Positions 22,034 through 34,069 of a DNA stretch of 64,000 bases are shown in pieces. The notes below the pieces were generated by a model. That model was not told the DNA's origin. It made no database searches and saw nothing but the letters and a program-made list of their open reading frames with translations. The stretch comes from Gelatoporia subvermispora B (Eukaryota; Basidiomycota; Agaricomycetes; Polyporales; Gelatoporiaceae). Each line of letters starts with the position of its first letter. Position 1 is the stretch's first letter. A program made the position numbers and the translations under genes. Location: NCBI GenBank assembly GCA_000320605.2, contig KB445810.1, positions 253,722 through 317,721 of the forward strand, in the 5' to 3' direction.

Positions 22034-22482
22034 CGATCCTCGCATCCTTCTCCTTGTCTTGGTTCATTGCATTTCAGGCGAGTCACGCACGGTTGTACCA
22101 CTAGTTTTCTGGGATTGGGACTCTGCTTTCATCACCTCCATCCGCGCATACCTACCACCTCCACCTCCACCACCATCATCATATTCGTTGACCGCTAATC
22201 GATCACCCGCGTCGCTAGTACAGTCATGTCGCTTGCACCGTTAGCTGCACTGTAGAACTGGATATACATACATCGCCAGACCTCGCGCCTTGCGCCCCCA
22301 TAGTCGACCGCTTCGCCCGTCATGAGACCGTCGGACTGCTTTCAGCACAAAGTCTGCGCGACGGTCGCCCTCCAAGAGCTCACTTAGACGTAGTCGCAGG
22401 CTTCTAGACATGTGAACGTGCCCTCCCGTTGCGCTTCTGATGGACACCCCGTGGGCGCTCGTACCAGATGACCCCATTTCCG
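22034..22482. other. Spacer downstream of the TBC gene
   Basis: Contains a CCACCTCCACC simple repeat near 22150-22175; no gene seen. Confidence 0.4.
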
Positions 22483-22623
22483 TCAGTCCCTTGAGCCCGG
22501 AAAGGCAAAGTCGCTCAAATGCAGTGCCGCTGGGATGATATCTGCTGCCGCATTTGGCACGTCGTTTGTACTTTCGCCTTTGCGAGTTAGGACATCCTTA
22601 TATTCCTCCGACGCTGCGCTCAT
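22483..22623 (-). CDS. Small ORF, 46 aa, unknown
   Basis: MSAASEEYKDVLTRKGESTN opens a 46-codon frame with a plausible, acidic and Ala-rich composition and a clean stop at 22483. It has no motif I recognise. Further exons downstream on the same strand are possible but not supported. It could equally be chance. Confidence 0.25.
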   Translation of the reverse strand: MSAASEEYKDVLTRKGESTNDVPNAAADIIPAALHLSDFAFPGSRD

Positions 22624-22792
22624 CGTGGGGAATGCGGGGTGCTTAAATATCAGGAAGTGAGACACAGATGTTCCTCAGACCAGTAGTGGTCCAGCAACTC
22701 CTGTACCTCGCATCTCTCGCTCTGGTCCTCGCGCCCAATTTACTCTCTTGCGCCTACCGTGATATTTACACGCACGCTCACGAATAATCATA

Positions 22793-23032
22793 ATGTCGTC
22801 TTATTACTCGTCGCCGCCCTCGTCCCCTGTCGCGAGCTTCTTCCCGGCAGGGCCCTCATCACCACACGCGTTCGCGGCATTTCAGCAATCCCCCCGGGAC
22901 GCCCACTCAATGTGGGCAGCGATGGGCTCGAGCGCGACGAATCATTCCGTATACGGCGGCGCGTCGAACCAGAGACCCGTACACATTGGCGCGGTCGGCT
23001 CGTTGAGGAAGAAGTTTGCGCACAAGAAGTGA
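22793..23032 (+). CDS. Small Ser/Pro/Ala-rich protein, 79 aa, unknown
   Basis: This single-exon frame begins MSSYYSSPPSSPVASFFPAG and ends GSLRKKFAHKK. The composition is biased (Ser, Ala, Pro at the start; Lys/Arg/His at the end), and codon third positions are GC-rich as in genes nearby. No domain is recognised. The short basic tail could bind nucleic acid or membranes, but nothing in the sequence proves it. The ATG context (ATAATGTC) is acceptable. Confidence 0.5.
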   Translation: MSSYYSSPPSSPVASFFPAGPSSPHAFAAFQQSPRDAHSMWAAMGSSATNHSVYGGASNQRPVHIGAVGSLRKKFAHKK

Positions 23033-23578
23033 TGCGCGATCTGCGAGGAGATACGAGTGTGATAGATCATAGCAGAGCTATACACGGCAATACACGCGCG
23101 GGCGAGGAGCTCAGCGAGGTCACCCCACCATCGTGGAGAGGCACTCGAGAGTCGAGACGCGATAGACAACCAGCACCGGATCGCATGCAGAGGACGAGGA
23201 GTAATCGAGTTCCTGGAGACAGAAGCTTGGCCGTGTACATCCATGATACCCCCATACCCACGCCAGTCCTACTGCACATGCAACACACCTCATCGACACC
23301 CATGGTCATTATTTTAACAACAACACTCACTTTTCGTCTTTCGCACAACCTCTCTTGGTCGTAGATTGTATCGATAGCGTATGCTCGTCGGGCATTATTC
23401 GTGTTTTGTCACGTCTACGTGACGTTCCTACACAACTTGGTGATCGAGACTGAGTTCGTCGGGAAATGTGATCGATCGGCAGCCGCAGTAGTGTGAATGG
23501 GAGGTAAGAGTTGTGATGATGTGAAGGCCTTCCTACACGTAGAATAGGTCAAAGAGAGGGGCTACGCTATCCTATTGA
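23033..23578. other. Spacer
   Basis: It lies 3' of the small ORF and 3' of the GH89 gene on the other strand. No gene seen. Confidence 0.45.
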
Positions 23579-26007
23579 TCAAGCCCAAGTCTCTAAGATC
23601 TGGTCTACGAGCCCCCATACGTTCTCGCCAGAAACGCCCCAATGCTCGCCAGGTCCTTCTCCCCAAATCTGAACGTCCCATTCCTGACCGAGCAGGATCA
23701 TTTGATTCGAGAATGCCGAAGTATCAAATGGCCTAGCAAGCCTTTTGGTCGACGCGAGATAGTCGATAAAGGTTTGCCAGCGCGCGGCATAGTAAGTCGA
23801 GATGAGCCCCGCCCACGCCTTCGACGCGTAATCGTTGATCTCTCCGTCAGGACCCCAGAGTGTGATCTGGTTGCGGGCGTTGTACTCCAGGTAGGCAGCG
23901 TAAGACTCGTCCCCGTGCGACAAATTGCGTGCCTGCGCTATCCACGAGGAGAGCAAGAAATTCTCGTTAGTGGCGAGGAGTGCGTCGAGCTGCGAGAGGA
24001 TCGTCATGAGCGGCTGGCCTGCACGGATGACGGCATCGGAGGTGACATTCGTGTTGTTGTACGTGTCGATCAGCGCGGTGTAGGCGTCGATGAAGCGGTT
24101 GGAGAGCAACTGGCGGGAGACATCCACGACGTCGTGGACAAACTCGGGGACCGTGGACAGCGCAGCGTTTTGCGCCTTAGCCTTTACCAGAAGTTGGAGC
24201 GCGGGGACAATTGTAGAGTTCGTATCATATGGGATGACGGTGGGCAGAATGCCGGTACGGTTCACGAGCCCTGTCAACACGGGCTCCAGCTCGTAGATGT
24301 TCTTGATCGTAGACTGGCTATTTGGGTCCTGGTTATTATAGACCGTCGTGCTGAGAATCCGCCATGCCTCCTGCGCCGCCGATGGCAGGGGTTCGACCAG
24401 ATACCTGCGAGAGACCCAGCCCTTCACGTACGACGCGATGTTGATCGGAGACGAGGACCAAGCTTGGTCCAACAGGAGGTCATACACGATCTCATTGCCT
24501 TCTTGCCCTTCCATAGTCAGGCCCATGCCCTTCATGGAGCTTCCCGGGGAATTTAGCGCAGCAATCGGACCAGTAGTTATCGCATCTAGGTTGCCCTCAA
24601 GACCTATAGTACCTAGAAGCTCAACGGTCAGAATACGGCCAAATATAAAGAACTGATGACGAACCTCCATAGTCGTGTAATTCACACCAAACCCATTGCT
24701 TACCGAAGTAGGACGACGTACGGTTCCACTGTGGCTGCGCCTCGGAGTACAGGTCAAGGACGATCATGCTGTCGTTGGTCGGAACGCCTCCGAGATAGGC
24801 CTCGATACGCTCGTTCGTCCAGAACGCCTCGCTACTGAAGAACAGCCAGCCTTGCAACATCCAGACCGCATCTGGATCCGCCGCACGGAGGCTCGTGAAT
24901 GTGCCCTCAGAGATGCTGGATAGGTATGAGAGGTTGCCGCTAAAGGGGTTGTTCTCATTGTACTGGTCAAGAGTGTAGATGTGTGATATGTTCGCGCCGT
25001 ACGCCTCCTGCTGTTTCGCGATGAAGCTTTTCTGGAGTGTTGCAAAGAGCGGGTCGAAGGGTTCCAGAAATGACACATTCGTGAGGCTGGGCGGGAACCC
25101 CGGGGCCCACTGACTTCCGTTCACGATAGACGCGTTCGAGTGTACCGTACTCATGGCACGCGGCACGAAGCCGGTGAAGGCGGGGAGGACGGGCGTCATG
25201 CCGAGCTCCGTCATGCGCGCGAGAATCTGCTTCTGCAGTGCAAACTGGTCATTTACCCATTGCATGGGTAGCTCGCCGCCCCACGATCCTTGGATGTTAC
25301 CGAAGCGATTCCAAGCCTGAAATGCGGGGCCCGAGAGGAATGACGAGATGTCTGTATCGGAGAGCCCGGCTTCGCGGAAGACTTCGATGAGAATGTACTC
25401 ATACCCGACCCATGCTAGCGGAAGGTTCACGCCCCGGAGGGCCAGCCAGTCAAGCTCTAGCTCCCACTGCTCGACTGTCCAAAAGGCAGCAGTGTAGTCG
25501 AATGTCACCGTGTTGAAGTGGTACCTACGTGAGAATAATGTATATCAGTTCGTTGCTGTAGCATGTCAATGTTCGGAGCCACTGACCTGTAGGGTACAAT
25601 GGCCGCACCATGGACAGGATCGCCGATTACGGGAAGCTCGCGCGGGAGTCGATCCAGCCGGGAGCCAGTCCACCAGATATCGACCCCACCAAAGTCCGTC
25701 AAGTACCTACGTACATACACACCTGTTAGTGCATGTCACACATCCTAAAATTCTGGACTCACGCATAGAGCCCTCGAGCACACGCACTAACTGTCGTGCA
25801 TTCCACCGTGATCCCGTGGTGCTTCGCGGGTGTGTCGCTGATGATATATGAGTCGCCTTCGCCTTCGGTTAGCTGGAACGTGAACGAGCTGGCGTGGTCA
25901 GGTAGCCGTCTTTGGACCAACGCGTACAGGCCGTCTAAGGGCGAGCTCGTTGTCGCAGTAACATTCACCACAGCAGCACTAAGCACCAAAGCAAGTATCC
26001 TCCACAT
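23579..26007 (-). CDS. Alpha-N-acetylglucosaminidase (GH89), copy 1
   Basis: Four exons (26007-25763, 25706-25587, 25524-24665, 24612-23579) join to 752 aa. GH89 enzymes release alpha-linked terminal N-acetylglucosamine. The protein starts with a hydrophobic signal peptide (MWRILALVLSAAVVNVTA), so it should be secreted or vacuolar; many NxS/T sites fit this. Landmarks: DGLYALVQRRLPDHASSF (N-terminal domain), WWTGSRL, TFDYTAAFWTVEQWELELDW, NRFGNIQGSWGG, LYTLDQYNENNPFSGN (should read IYTLDQYNE; acid/base Glu312) and GMGLTMEGQEGNE (nucleophile Glu443). These two match the catalytic glutamates 316 and 446 of human NAGLU in position and context. The C-terminal all-helical domain runs to the end. 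It is a tandem paralogue of the gene at 26651-29075. Confidence 0.93.
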
Positions 26008-26056
26008 GGCGCGGAGGATGTTGTCGTCAAATCAGGATGGCCATCCCGGTGACCAA

Positions 26057-26062
26057 TATATA
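26057..26062 (-). promoter_or_regulatory. TATA box of GH89 copy 1
   Basis: TATATA lies 50 bases upstream of the ATG; the second GH89 copy has the same motif at the same distance. Confidence 0.6.
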
Positions 26063-26650
26063 CGAGACCATCCGGTAGCTTCATTCTAGGGACACCCCGC
26101 GACTGTCAGTACGTATGCGCCTGATAGGTGAAGCACATGGGCCAGGACTTGATAGTACGTGGTAGAAAGGCAGTATCACGTCCACATCATGCACTCCGGT
26201 CCGAAGTTGTTGGCTACGGCATGATAGAGATTGTTTGGACGCTGTTCGTCGTGTCATGAGTTGTGGATTTCGGACACATTCAGTGCAGGCGCGTGCGTCA
26301 CTTCCTATGCTGATTTTTTCAGCCGGGCGTCTCCGTTCAGTGTTACCGCTCATTATACTCACCGCGGCCTGAATGTTCCGCGCCATCTCGAGCACTCATG
26401 GAAGTTTGATGCGGTTGACGGAGAACCCAAGGGCAGACTTCAGAGCATGTGATGGACACAAGACATGATGTTGGCAATTTAATAGAATGGCCAAGGGCAG
26501 AGAAATGGAGATGCTGACATACCATAGAGAATTAATCACCTGCTTCTAGTGCGCAGGCCGTCTTTGAGAGAGCTTAGGAAGGTAAAAGCAGTGACGTCGT
26601 AAAGGTTTCCCTACACATATACAACAGGTACAGCACCCAATAATCATTAA
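26063..26650. other. Upstream region of GH89 copy 1
   Basis: About 26085-26150 resembles about 29140-29215 upstream of copy 2 (CTGATAGGTGAAGCACATGGG in copy 1), so the promoter was duplicated with the gene. No other gene seen. Confidence 0.55.
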
Positions 26651-29075
26651 TCAAGCCCAGGTCTCTAAGATCTGGTTGACGAGCTCCCACACGTTCCCGC
26701 TAGAAACTCCCCAATGTTCACCAGGCCCTTCTCCCCAAATGCGAGCGTCCCACTGCTGGCCAAGAAGAATCATTTGACTAGAGAACGCCGAACTGTCAAA
26801 CGGCCTGGACAGTCTCTTCGTTGATGCGAGGTAATCAACGAATGTCTGCCAGCGCGAGGAGTAATACGTCGAGATGAGCCCTGCCCACGCCTTCGACGCG
26901 TAGTCGTTGATCTCTCCGTCGGGGCCCCACAAGGTGACCTGATTGCGGGCGTTATATTCTAGGTAGGCGGCGTAGGACTCGTCTCCATGCGACCAATTGC
27001 GCGCCTGTGCGATCCACGAGGAGAGTAAGAAGTTCTCGTTAGTCGCGAGGAGCGCGTCAAGCTGTGAGAGGATGACCATGAGTGGCTGGCCTGCGCGGAC
27101 AACGGCGTCGGACGTGGCGTTCGCATTGTTGTATGTGTCGACAAGTCCAGTGTAGGCGTCGATAAAGCGGTTGGAGAGCAACTGCCGGGAAACATCCACA
27201 GCATCGTAGACAAACTCGGGAATCGCGGCCAGCGCCGCGTTCTGTTCCTTGGCCTTTACGAGCAGCTGAAGCGCGGGGACAACTGTCGTATTAGTGTCAT
27301 AAGGGATGAGGGTAGGATGGTGACCAGTGCGGTTCACGAGTCCCGTGAGTGTGGGCTCGAGTTCGTAAATGCTCTTGATCGTAGCCTGGCTATTCGGGTC
27401 TTGATTATTGTAAACCGTCGTGCTCAGGATCTGCCATGCCTCCTGTGCGGCCGATGGCAGAGGCTCAACTGTGTACCTACGAGCAACCCAGCTCTTCACG
27501 TAGGAGGCAATGTCAATTGGGGCGGAAGACCACGCTTGATCGAGCAGCACATCATAGACGATTTCATTGCCTTCTTGTCCTTCCATAGTAAGGCCCATAC
27601 CCTTCATGGAGCTTCCCTGGGAGCTGAGAGCCGCGATGGGGCCTGCAGTAATTGCATTCAAGTTACCCTCCAGACCCATATTACCTGCAGATCGATATGA
27701 GACAATGCCTACCCATGACTATGATACTACGAACCTCCGTAGCCGTGTAATTCACACCAAACCCATTGCTTGCCGAAATAAGAAGAAGTACGGTTCCACT
27801 GTGGCTGCGCCTCCGAGTACAAGTCGAGGACAATCATGCTGTCGTTAGTCGGGACACCTCCGAGATACGCCTGGATGCGCTCATCCGTCCAGAATGTCTC
27901 ACTGCTAAAGAACAGCCAGCCTTGCAGCATCCAAATCGCGTCCGGGTCTGCCGCACGGAGGCTCGCGAACGTGCCTGCGGAGACGCTTGATAGATACGAG
28001 ATGTTGCCACTGAAGGGGTTATTTTCGTTATACTGGTCGAGCGTGTAGATGTGCGTCACGTTTGTGCCGTACGCCTGCTGCTGTTTCGTGATGAAGCTCT
28101 TTTGTAGTGTGGAGAAGAGCGGGTCAAACGGTTCCAAGAAGGATACGTTTGTGAGGCTAGCCGGGAAACCGGACCACGCGCTGCCGTTCACAATGGACGC
28201 ATTCGGGTACAGTGTGCTCATGGCGCGCGGCACGAAGCCGGTGAAGGCGGGTAGGGCGGGGGTCATGCCGAGCTCCGTCATGCGCGTGAGGATCTGCTTC
28301 TGCAGTGCAAACTGGTCGTTCACCCACTGCATAGGCAACGCGCCGCCCCACGATCCTTGGATGTTGCCGAAGCGATTCCAGGCCTGGAAGGCGGGACCAG
28401 AGAGGAATGAGGAGATATCTGCGTCGGAGAGGCCAGCGTCGCGGAGGACCTCGATCAAGATGTATTCGTACCCGACCCATGCTAGCGGAAGGTTTACACC
28501 TCGAAGGGCTAGCCAGTCAAGCTCTAGCTCCCACTGCTCGAATGTCCAGAAGGCGGCTGTGTAGTCGAATGTCACCGTGTTGAAGTGGTACCTACGTGAG
28601 TATCATGTACATCAAGTTGTGGCTATAGAGTGACAATATTCGGAGCCACTGACCTGTAGGGTACAATGGCCGCACCATGGACAGGCTTACCGACTGCAGG
28701 GAGCTCACGCGGGAGTTGACCCAGCCGGGAGCCGGTCCACCAGATATCGACCTCACCGAAGTCCGTCAAATACCTACACAGTGGTTAGCTCGTGCCACAC
28801 ACCCTAGCGCTCTGGACTCACGTGTAGAGCCCTCGAGCACATGCGCTGACTGTTGTGCATTCCACCGTGATTCCGCGGTGCGTCGCGGGTGCGTCGCTGA
28901 TGACGAACGAATCGCCGTCGCTTTCGGTCAACCGGAACGTGAAGGAGCTCGCATGGTCAGGCAGCCGTCTTTTGACCAACGCGTACAGGCCGTCCAGTGT
29001 CGCGCTGGTAGTCGCAGCAGTCTCCACCGCAACAGCGCTCAGCACCAGCAGGGCCAACGCAAGTATCCTCCGCAT
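26651..29075 (-). CDS. Alpha-N-acetylglucosaminidase (GH89), copy 2
   Basis: Four exons (29075-28822, 28773-28654, 28591-27735, 27684-26651) join to 754 aa, with the same intron positions and phases as copy 1. The signal peptide MRRILALALLVLSAVAVETA, LDQYNENNPFSGN (acid/base Glu) and LTMEGQEGNE (nucleophile Glu) are present, so it should be active. Differences to copy 1 are mostly substitutions spread over the length, with a one-codon gap near KQQQAYG/SAWSGFP. The two genes sit head to tail on the minus strand, each with its own TATA box. Likely substrates are GlcNAc-bearing glycans; the natural one in a fungus is not known to me. Confidence 0.93.
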
Positions 29076-29123
29076 GGCGAGGGGGATGTCGCCGTCGGGC
29101 TAGGATAGCTATCCTGATGTCCA

Positions 29124-29130
29124 TATATAT
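29124..29130 (-). promoter_or_regulatory. TATA box of GH89 copy 2
   Basis: TATATAT lies 49 bases upstream of the ATG at 29075, matching the spacing in copy 1. Confidence 0.6.
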
Positions 29131-29859
29131 GAGCTCATCCTGCTTCGATTTGGGGGGGATACCCGTCAGTTCGTATGGGTCTGATAGGCGAAGCACATGG
29201 GTCAGAATTTGATTAGAAGGCACATTGCGCACTTCGGCGGCCCGAGGGCATCGGTCACTGACAGAGGTCGCTGGATGGTACTCCTCGTGCCATTCATTGT
29301 GGACTTCGGTCATGCATGCACGTTCGTCGCCACGAGACGCCCCCTCCACTGCCATTCTCTTCAGCCAGGCGTCTCAGTTGCTGCTGGCCCTACTCACCAT
29401 ATGATAAAAATTTCCAGTCGACGTCGAGCATTCATGAGGGCTTGGTGCAGTCGACAGTGAACATGGGGCAGTATTCAGAACAGGTAGTAGACACAAAAGA
29501 GAATGTATTGGAGCACTAGATACAACAGGAAGAGTAGAGAAATGTCACAGGAGTATGTCGACATGCCGCAACATAGATGATTGAATCACGACACTTCCTA
29601 ACCTGTTTATGCCGAAGCCATCTTCTCGAGAGAACAGGACTCAAGAGAGTCACTGGCACTGCCTCAGTGGTTGAGGAGTTCTACACCGAGCAGCGTGGCA
29701 TATCTCTCTTGAAGAAAGAGAGCAGAAGGCGCAGAGGACCGCCTTTTATCCTCTCGCGCGTGCGGCATTTGCCGTTCCCACGATCGCGACTTTAGCGCTT
29801 TGGCGCGTCGAGCAGACTCGAGCAGACTGTTCAGCTCGACTTTGCTGGCCTCGTGGACG
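29131..29859. other. Divergent promoter region
   Basis: It lies between GH89 copy 2 (minus) and the mitochondrial uS15 gene (plus). The first part is the duplicated GH89 promoter. No gene seen. Confidence 0.5.
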
Positions 29860-30763
29860 ATGCTGAGGGCTGCCTTCTCGCAATGTACGCATTCATCAGT
29901 TTCATCAAGTGATATATCTGACAGAAAAATGCCAGGTGTGCGGTCTTCCGCTTCCAGCAGCTCGACACATAGCGCTGCATTACACACCTCTGCCATCCGG
30001 GCTCAGCCAGGCAGACTGACGGCGGCCCAGCGCAGCAAGAAGCGCAAGCCGAAGGAGATTGCTGTCTCTGATGGCCGTCCCCATGTTGTCCTTGGTCATA
30101 GAACAGGCGATGAAGCCAAGTGGTTGAAGTGCGATCTCGCAAAGGTCATCATTACGGAGGAAGACATCCAAGCTTCTCCCATCCCGAAACCCTTTGTGAA
30201 CGTCCACGAAGGCGTGCAGACTCCAACATACTACAACTACGGCGTCGGCATGGGGGAGGAGGAGCTCCTGTTCGAGGCACTCCCGACTCTGACATACGAG
30301 CGTCGCCAGAAGCAAAGTAGCCACTACCCCTTACCAGACCTGGAGGCAAAGGAGGTTCAGAAGGCAACTATGTTTGCGCGTTTAGTGGACCTCCGTAATG
30401 CCAACGCACGGGGCATCGCATATGAGAACCGCCGGCGAATCATCACTGCGTTTTCTACTCCAGAGAACCCAGAGGATCCTGGGCGGCCAGAGGTGCAGGG
30501 CAAGTGTTCCAGTCGTTGCTATTATTCAGTATCCTGATGCGAGTCCCTCAGCTGCACTCATGACACTGCGGATACGCAACATTTGGTCACATCTGACGAG
30601 ATGCAAGAAGGACTTCATGAACCGACGCAATCTCCGCATCCTGATCCACCAACGGGCAAAAATCCTCCGCTACCTCAAGAAAAAGGACGTCGGACGATAT
30701 GATACCATTCTAGAACGCCTTGGGCTGGAGCCTGCGGCTGTGGAGGGCGAGCTGGTGGTTTGA
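29860..30763 (+). CDS. Mitochondrial small-subunit ribosomal protein uS15m
   Basis: Two exons (29860-30499, 30552-30763) join to 283 aa. The protein is part of the mitochondrial 30S-like subunit and binds small-subunit rRNA. The S15 domain is the C-terminal about 70 residues: RPEVQAALMTLRIRNIWSHL, then FMNRRNLRILIHQRAKILRYLKKKD. The N-terminus (MLRAAFSQCTHSS.. with many Ser/Arg/His) looks like a mitochondrial targeting sequence, and an in-frame ATG at 29800 would lengthen it. The intron (30500-30551, 52 nt) starts with GCAAGT and ends CCTCAG, a GC-AG intron: only this junction restores PEVQAALMTL, the conserved family block, whereas any GT donor nearby breaks it. The long region between presequence and S15 domain is typical of fungal mitochondrial S15 proteins. 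Confidence 0.9.
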
Positions 30764-31259
30764 GATGTATTCTATTTGCTCTATTCTGCACCACACCTAA
30801 TCTGCACATCTGTTCGTGTGCTTCGAGCTTTGCGCGGCGATCACGTCAGTCATCTCGAACGCCTATCTGCGGACTTAACGGAGTCACTGCTGCAGCTTTA
30901 CAAGATGTGAACGAGCTTGTGATAGCTATTTTTGACCAGATGCCTTCGTGTGCTCATCTCAATCGGTCTTGCGCTCGGATTTGTGCGGTTGCACCCGTCT
31001 CACTAAGACGATTATCCCATCACATCCATGATATAGTTTGTACCGTGCCCCATATGTGAACGCTTGCACGCTGGATTTGAGAGCGCGAAACAGCGAGAGC
31101 AGGATTGGTCTGAACCTGGACGATTGCCGATTTTGGTTTGGGCGGTCGGTCGGGCAGGCGGGTGCCAAGCGGTGGCTTGGTCGTCACTCCTGACCAAAGT
31201 AATCCAAGAACGTCCAACCTATACTTTCCTCAGGCTTTTTGGTCTCATTCTCGACTAGC
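30764..31259. other. Spacer between uS15m and RhoGEF genes
   Basis: No gene seen. It contains GC-rich GGGCGGTCGGTCGGGC near 31140, close to the RhoGEF start. Confidence 0.45.
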
Positions 31260-34069
31260 ATGACTATAGGTGAGCCGCCGTTCTAGTTACCGACTCCAGC
31301 ATTGACCTGGGCTCGCGCAGTGTCGAGTGTGTCGGCCCCAATGGTCGACTTTCCGTCCTCCGACTCTCATATTACGCTCCCTCTATCCGACCCTCGTTTC
31401 CAACGACTACCACACTTGCCTTTTCGCCGAATATCCCTGCCCTCTGCTCCGAACCTCATACAGAGACAATCCATTGTCAGCACGGCGTCCTTCGACTCGC
31501 TGCCCGAGGAGGGTCATGTCCCGGGTGCCGTCATACCCGCCGTGACGCCCGCCGTCATAAAGAGCGCCGTACGGGGTCCGAAGCATCGGCCGGCGTCGGG
31601 AGAGGTGACCCGCAGACCCAGGCGGAGCCATAGCCAGCTACGTCCGATCGACCAGCAGCGCGAGTCGAAGAGGAGGAAGGTGATAAACGAGTTCCACGAG
31701 ACGGAAAAGTCCTACGTTGATGGACTGGATCTCATTTACAATGTAAGTGCTTTCTACTTTGGCTGTTTGTCTGCTAACACATGGAATAGCTCTTCTTGAC
31801 ACCCATCATTGCATCACTGGATACCCCCACCCCTCTGCTGGACCGCGCCGATATCACATCCATCTTCTCTAATTTCATCGACATATGGAATCTGCACCAC
31901 TCATTCTATTCATCTTTGACGACATATTTGAGCTCTTCAACATCCCTTCATCCCTTGGACATCCTTCCTGCATTATCCCCTGTATTGCTGTCCCATTTTC
32001 CCTATTTATCCCTATATACTCCCTTCGTAACTTCTTTCCCCGACGCTCTATCTGCATATTCATCACTGCTCTCATCTAACACTACATTTGCTGCATTTAT
32101 TACTGAGCAGGAAGCAGACCCACGCTGCGGCAAACTCAAATTTCGGGACTGGCTCCTGACGGTTGTGCAGAGATGCCCGCGGTATCTACTCCTGCTGAAA
32201 GACCTAATAGGCTGCACTCATACAGATGATCCCGAATATGCATCCCTCACTGCTGTCCACACTCTGGTTTCGAAAAGTACGAGCATCCATCTAACATTGT
32301 GCATCTATCACTCTGACGGGTGTGTTTGCGAGGATAGTCACAATGTCTCTCAATACCTCTCTCCACACGCATGCACAGACCCTTGCGCTGCTTGCTTTGC
32401 AACGGAATACCCCGAACCTGCCCTTCCGACTGATTACCCCCGGGCGGACCTTCCTCAAACGGGGTCCGCTCCTCCAGGTCGAAGGCTCTACACCCCGCGA
32501 GCGCGAATTCCTCCTCTTCTCGGATTACCTCATATGGCTCGCCAATGCGGATGGCGACGCACCCTCGGACAGGTGGGATCGGCACTCACGCCCACCACTC
32601 GTACGTACGCGTAGCAAGAGCGACGCAGACCTCCCGCGAACCGCGGAAGCTGCGCGCCGCCGAGACTCGTTGCTCAAGTTCAAGATCGGCGCGAGCCCGA
32701 AGAAGAAGGTCCGGCATGCGAGCAGCGGAATAGACGAGCGGTGGGTATATAAGGGCCATGTCGACTTAGTCGATCTCGAAGTTGTCATAAGCCCGGCGCT
32801 GGAAGCTGGGAATGAGCGACGATTCGAGATCCTTAGCCCACAACTGTCTTTTGCTGTCTATGCTTGTGCGTGATGCTGAATTCCTTTTTGTGGTGTATCG
32901 CTGAACCTCTTTTGAGCAGCTGGTGAAGAAGAACGCGAAGAATGGTGCAGCGCAATCCGGAATGCGAAGTCGTCTTTGCTGGTGTCGCTCAACGTTATGC
33001 AGCCCAACTCGACCCTGACGTCATCTGTGTCGACACATCATTTGCGTCGCCAGTTGCGAGCGCTCCCATATTCTCCTGACGAGGACGATGGACGGCAACC
33101 GAAACGCGGGAGGGTAGATCATTTCGTTCCGGCGATCTGGATTCCGGACGGTAAAACGGAGAACTGTATGCGCTGCGGTCGGACATTTGGTTGGAGAAGA
33201 CGCCGTCATCACTGCCGGCTGTGCGGGCGATGTGTCTGCGGCGGGTGTTCCGGAAAGGTAGACAGGTCCACTCATGTTGCGTGCGGCGCTCACAGTATTT
33301 TTGAATGCAGACATTCTACGTAATGGATCCCACCATAAAGGATGTCCACAAGCCAGCGCGCGCGTGCGAGGCCTGCTACGAGACAGTGTTTCCACTGCTT
33401 GATACACAGGAGGAACCACCGGTCCCGACAGCCGGGGCAACCCACTCGCACTTCACGCTCTCAGGTCTGCGATCCATGCCGTCGTTCGTCCTGTCCGAGT
33501 CGCACTCCAAGACTCCGTCGGCACTCATGGCCATCGACCTGGAAAGCCCCAGACGTGTACCTACGGTAGATGATGAAGACGCCGCGGAAGAGCCGTACGA
33601 GCCAGGCGGCATCCCTGCCATCCGGGTGAAGCCCATCGCGCGCCCTCGCAGTTATGTCCAGATTCTGGAGGACTTTGAGGAACATGAATCTGCCGATCGT
33701 AGGCATCTACCTAGCCCGAGCGTCTCCCGCTACAGCCATGAAGCTCCGGATGAGCGCGAGGAAGACGCCCTTGAAGAGAGCGTACATGGTAGCTTCGAAG
33801 TTGTGGACTCGCCCGCTTCGGCAGGTAGTAGTCTGCCGTCGACACCGCGCAAGGAGAACACTGCAAGGAGACATAAACGATTCTCGCTCCCTGCGGTTGG
33901 AGTCCAGACGAGTCCAGTCACTGCGCGTCCGAGCGCCGTGGGAGAGGGGATCGGCAAGCGTTTCTCGCTCATGCTAGGAAGGGGAGAGAATGCCAGAAGT
34001 GGGACGATTAAGGATGGAGCAGCCATCAACAAGCTGTACGAGCTGTTAGGACGAGGGAAGAGGACGTAA
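31260..34069 (+). CDS. RhoGEF (DH-PH) protein with FYVE zinc finger, FGD-like
   Basis: This protein activates Rho/Cdc42 GTPases and binds PI3P membranes. Domains in order: a Ser/Pro/Arg-rich start; a DH domain opening KVINEFHETEKSYVDGLDLI and containing RYLLLLKDLI; a PH domain (FLKRGPLLQVEGSTPREREF, LLFSDYLIWLAN, then ERWVYKGHVDLVDLEV); then a FYVE finger with WIPD, CMRCGRTFGWRRRRHHCRLC, CVCGGC and the last Cys pair ACEAC. A long acidic/Ser-rich tail follows. Introns include 31743-31789, about 32279-32336 and one splitting the FYVE finger after CSGK. For the start I favour ATG at 31260: the first exon would be only 10 nt, followed by a 51-nt GTGAGC..GCAG intron (31270-31320), giving MTIVSSVSAPMVDF. 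ATG at 31302 or 31341 without that intron is the alternative. Confidence 0.88.
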
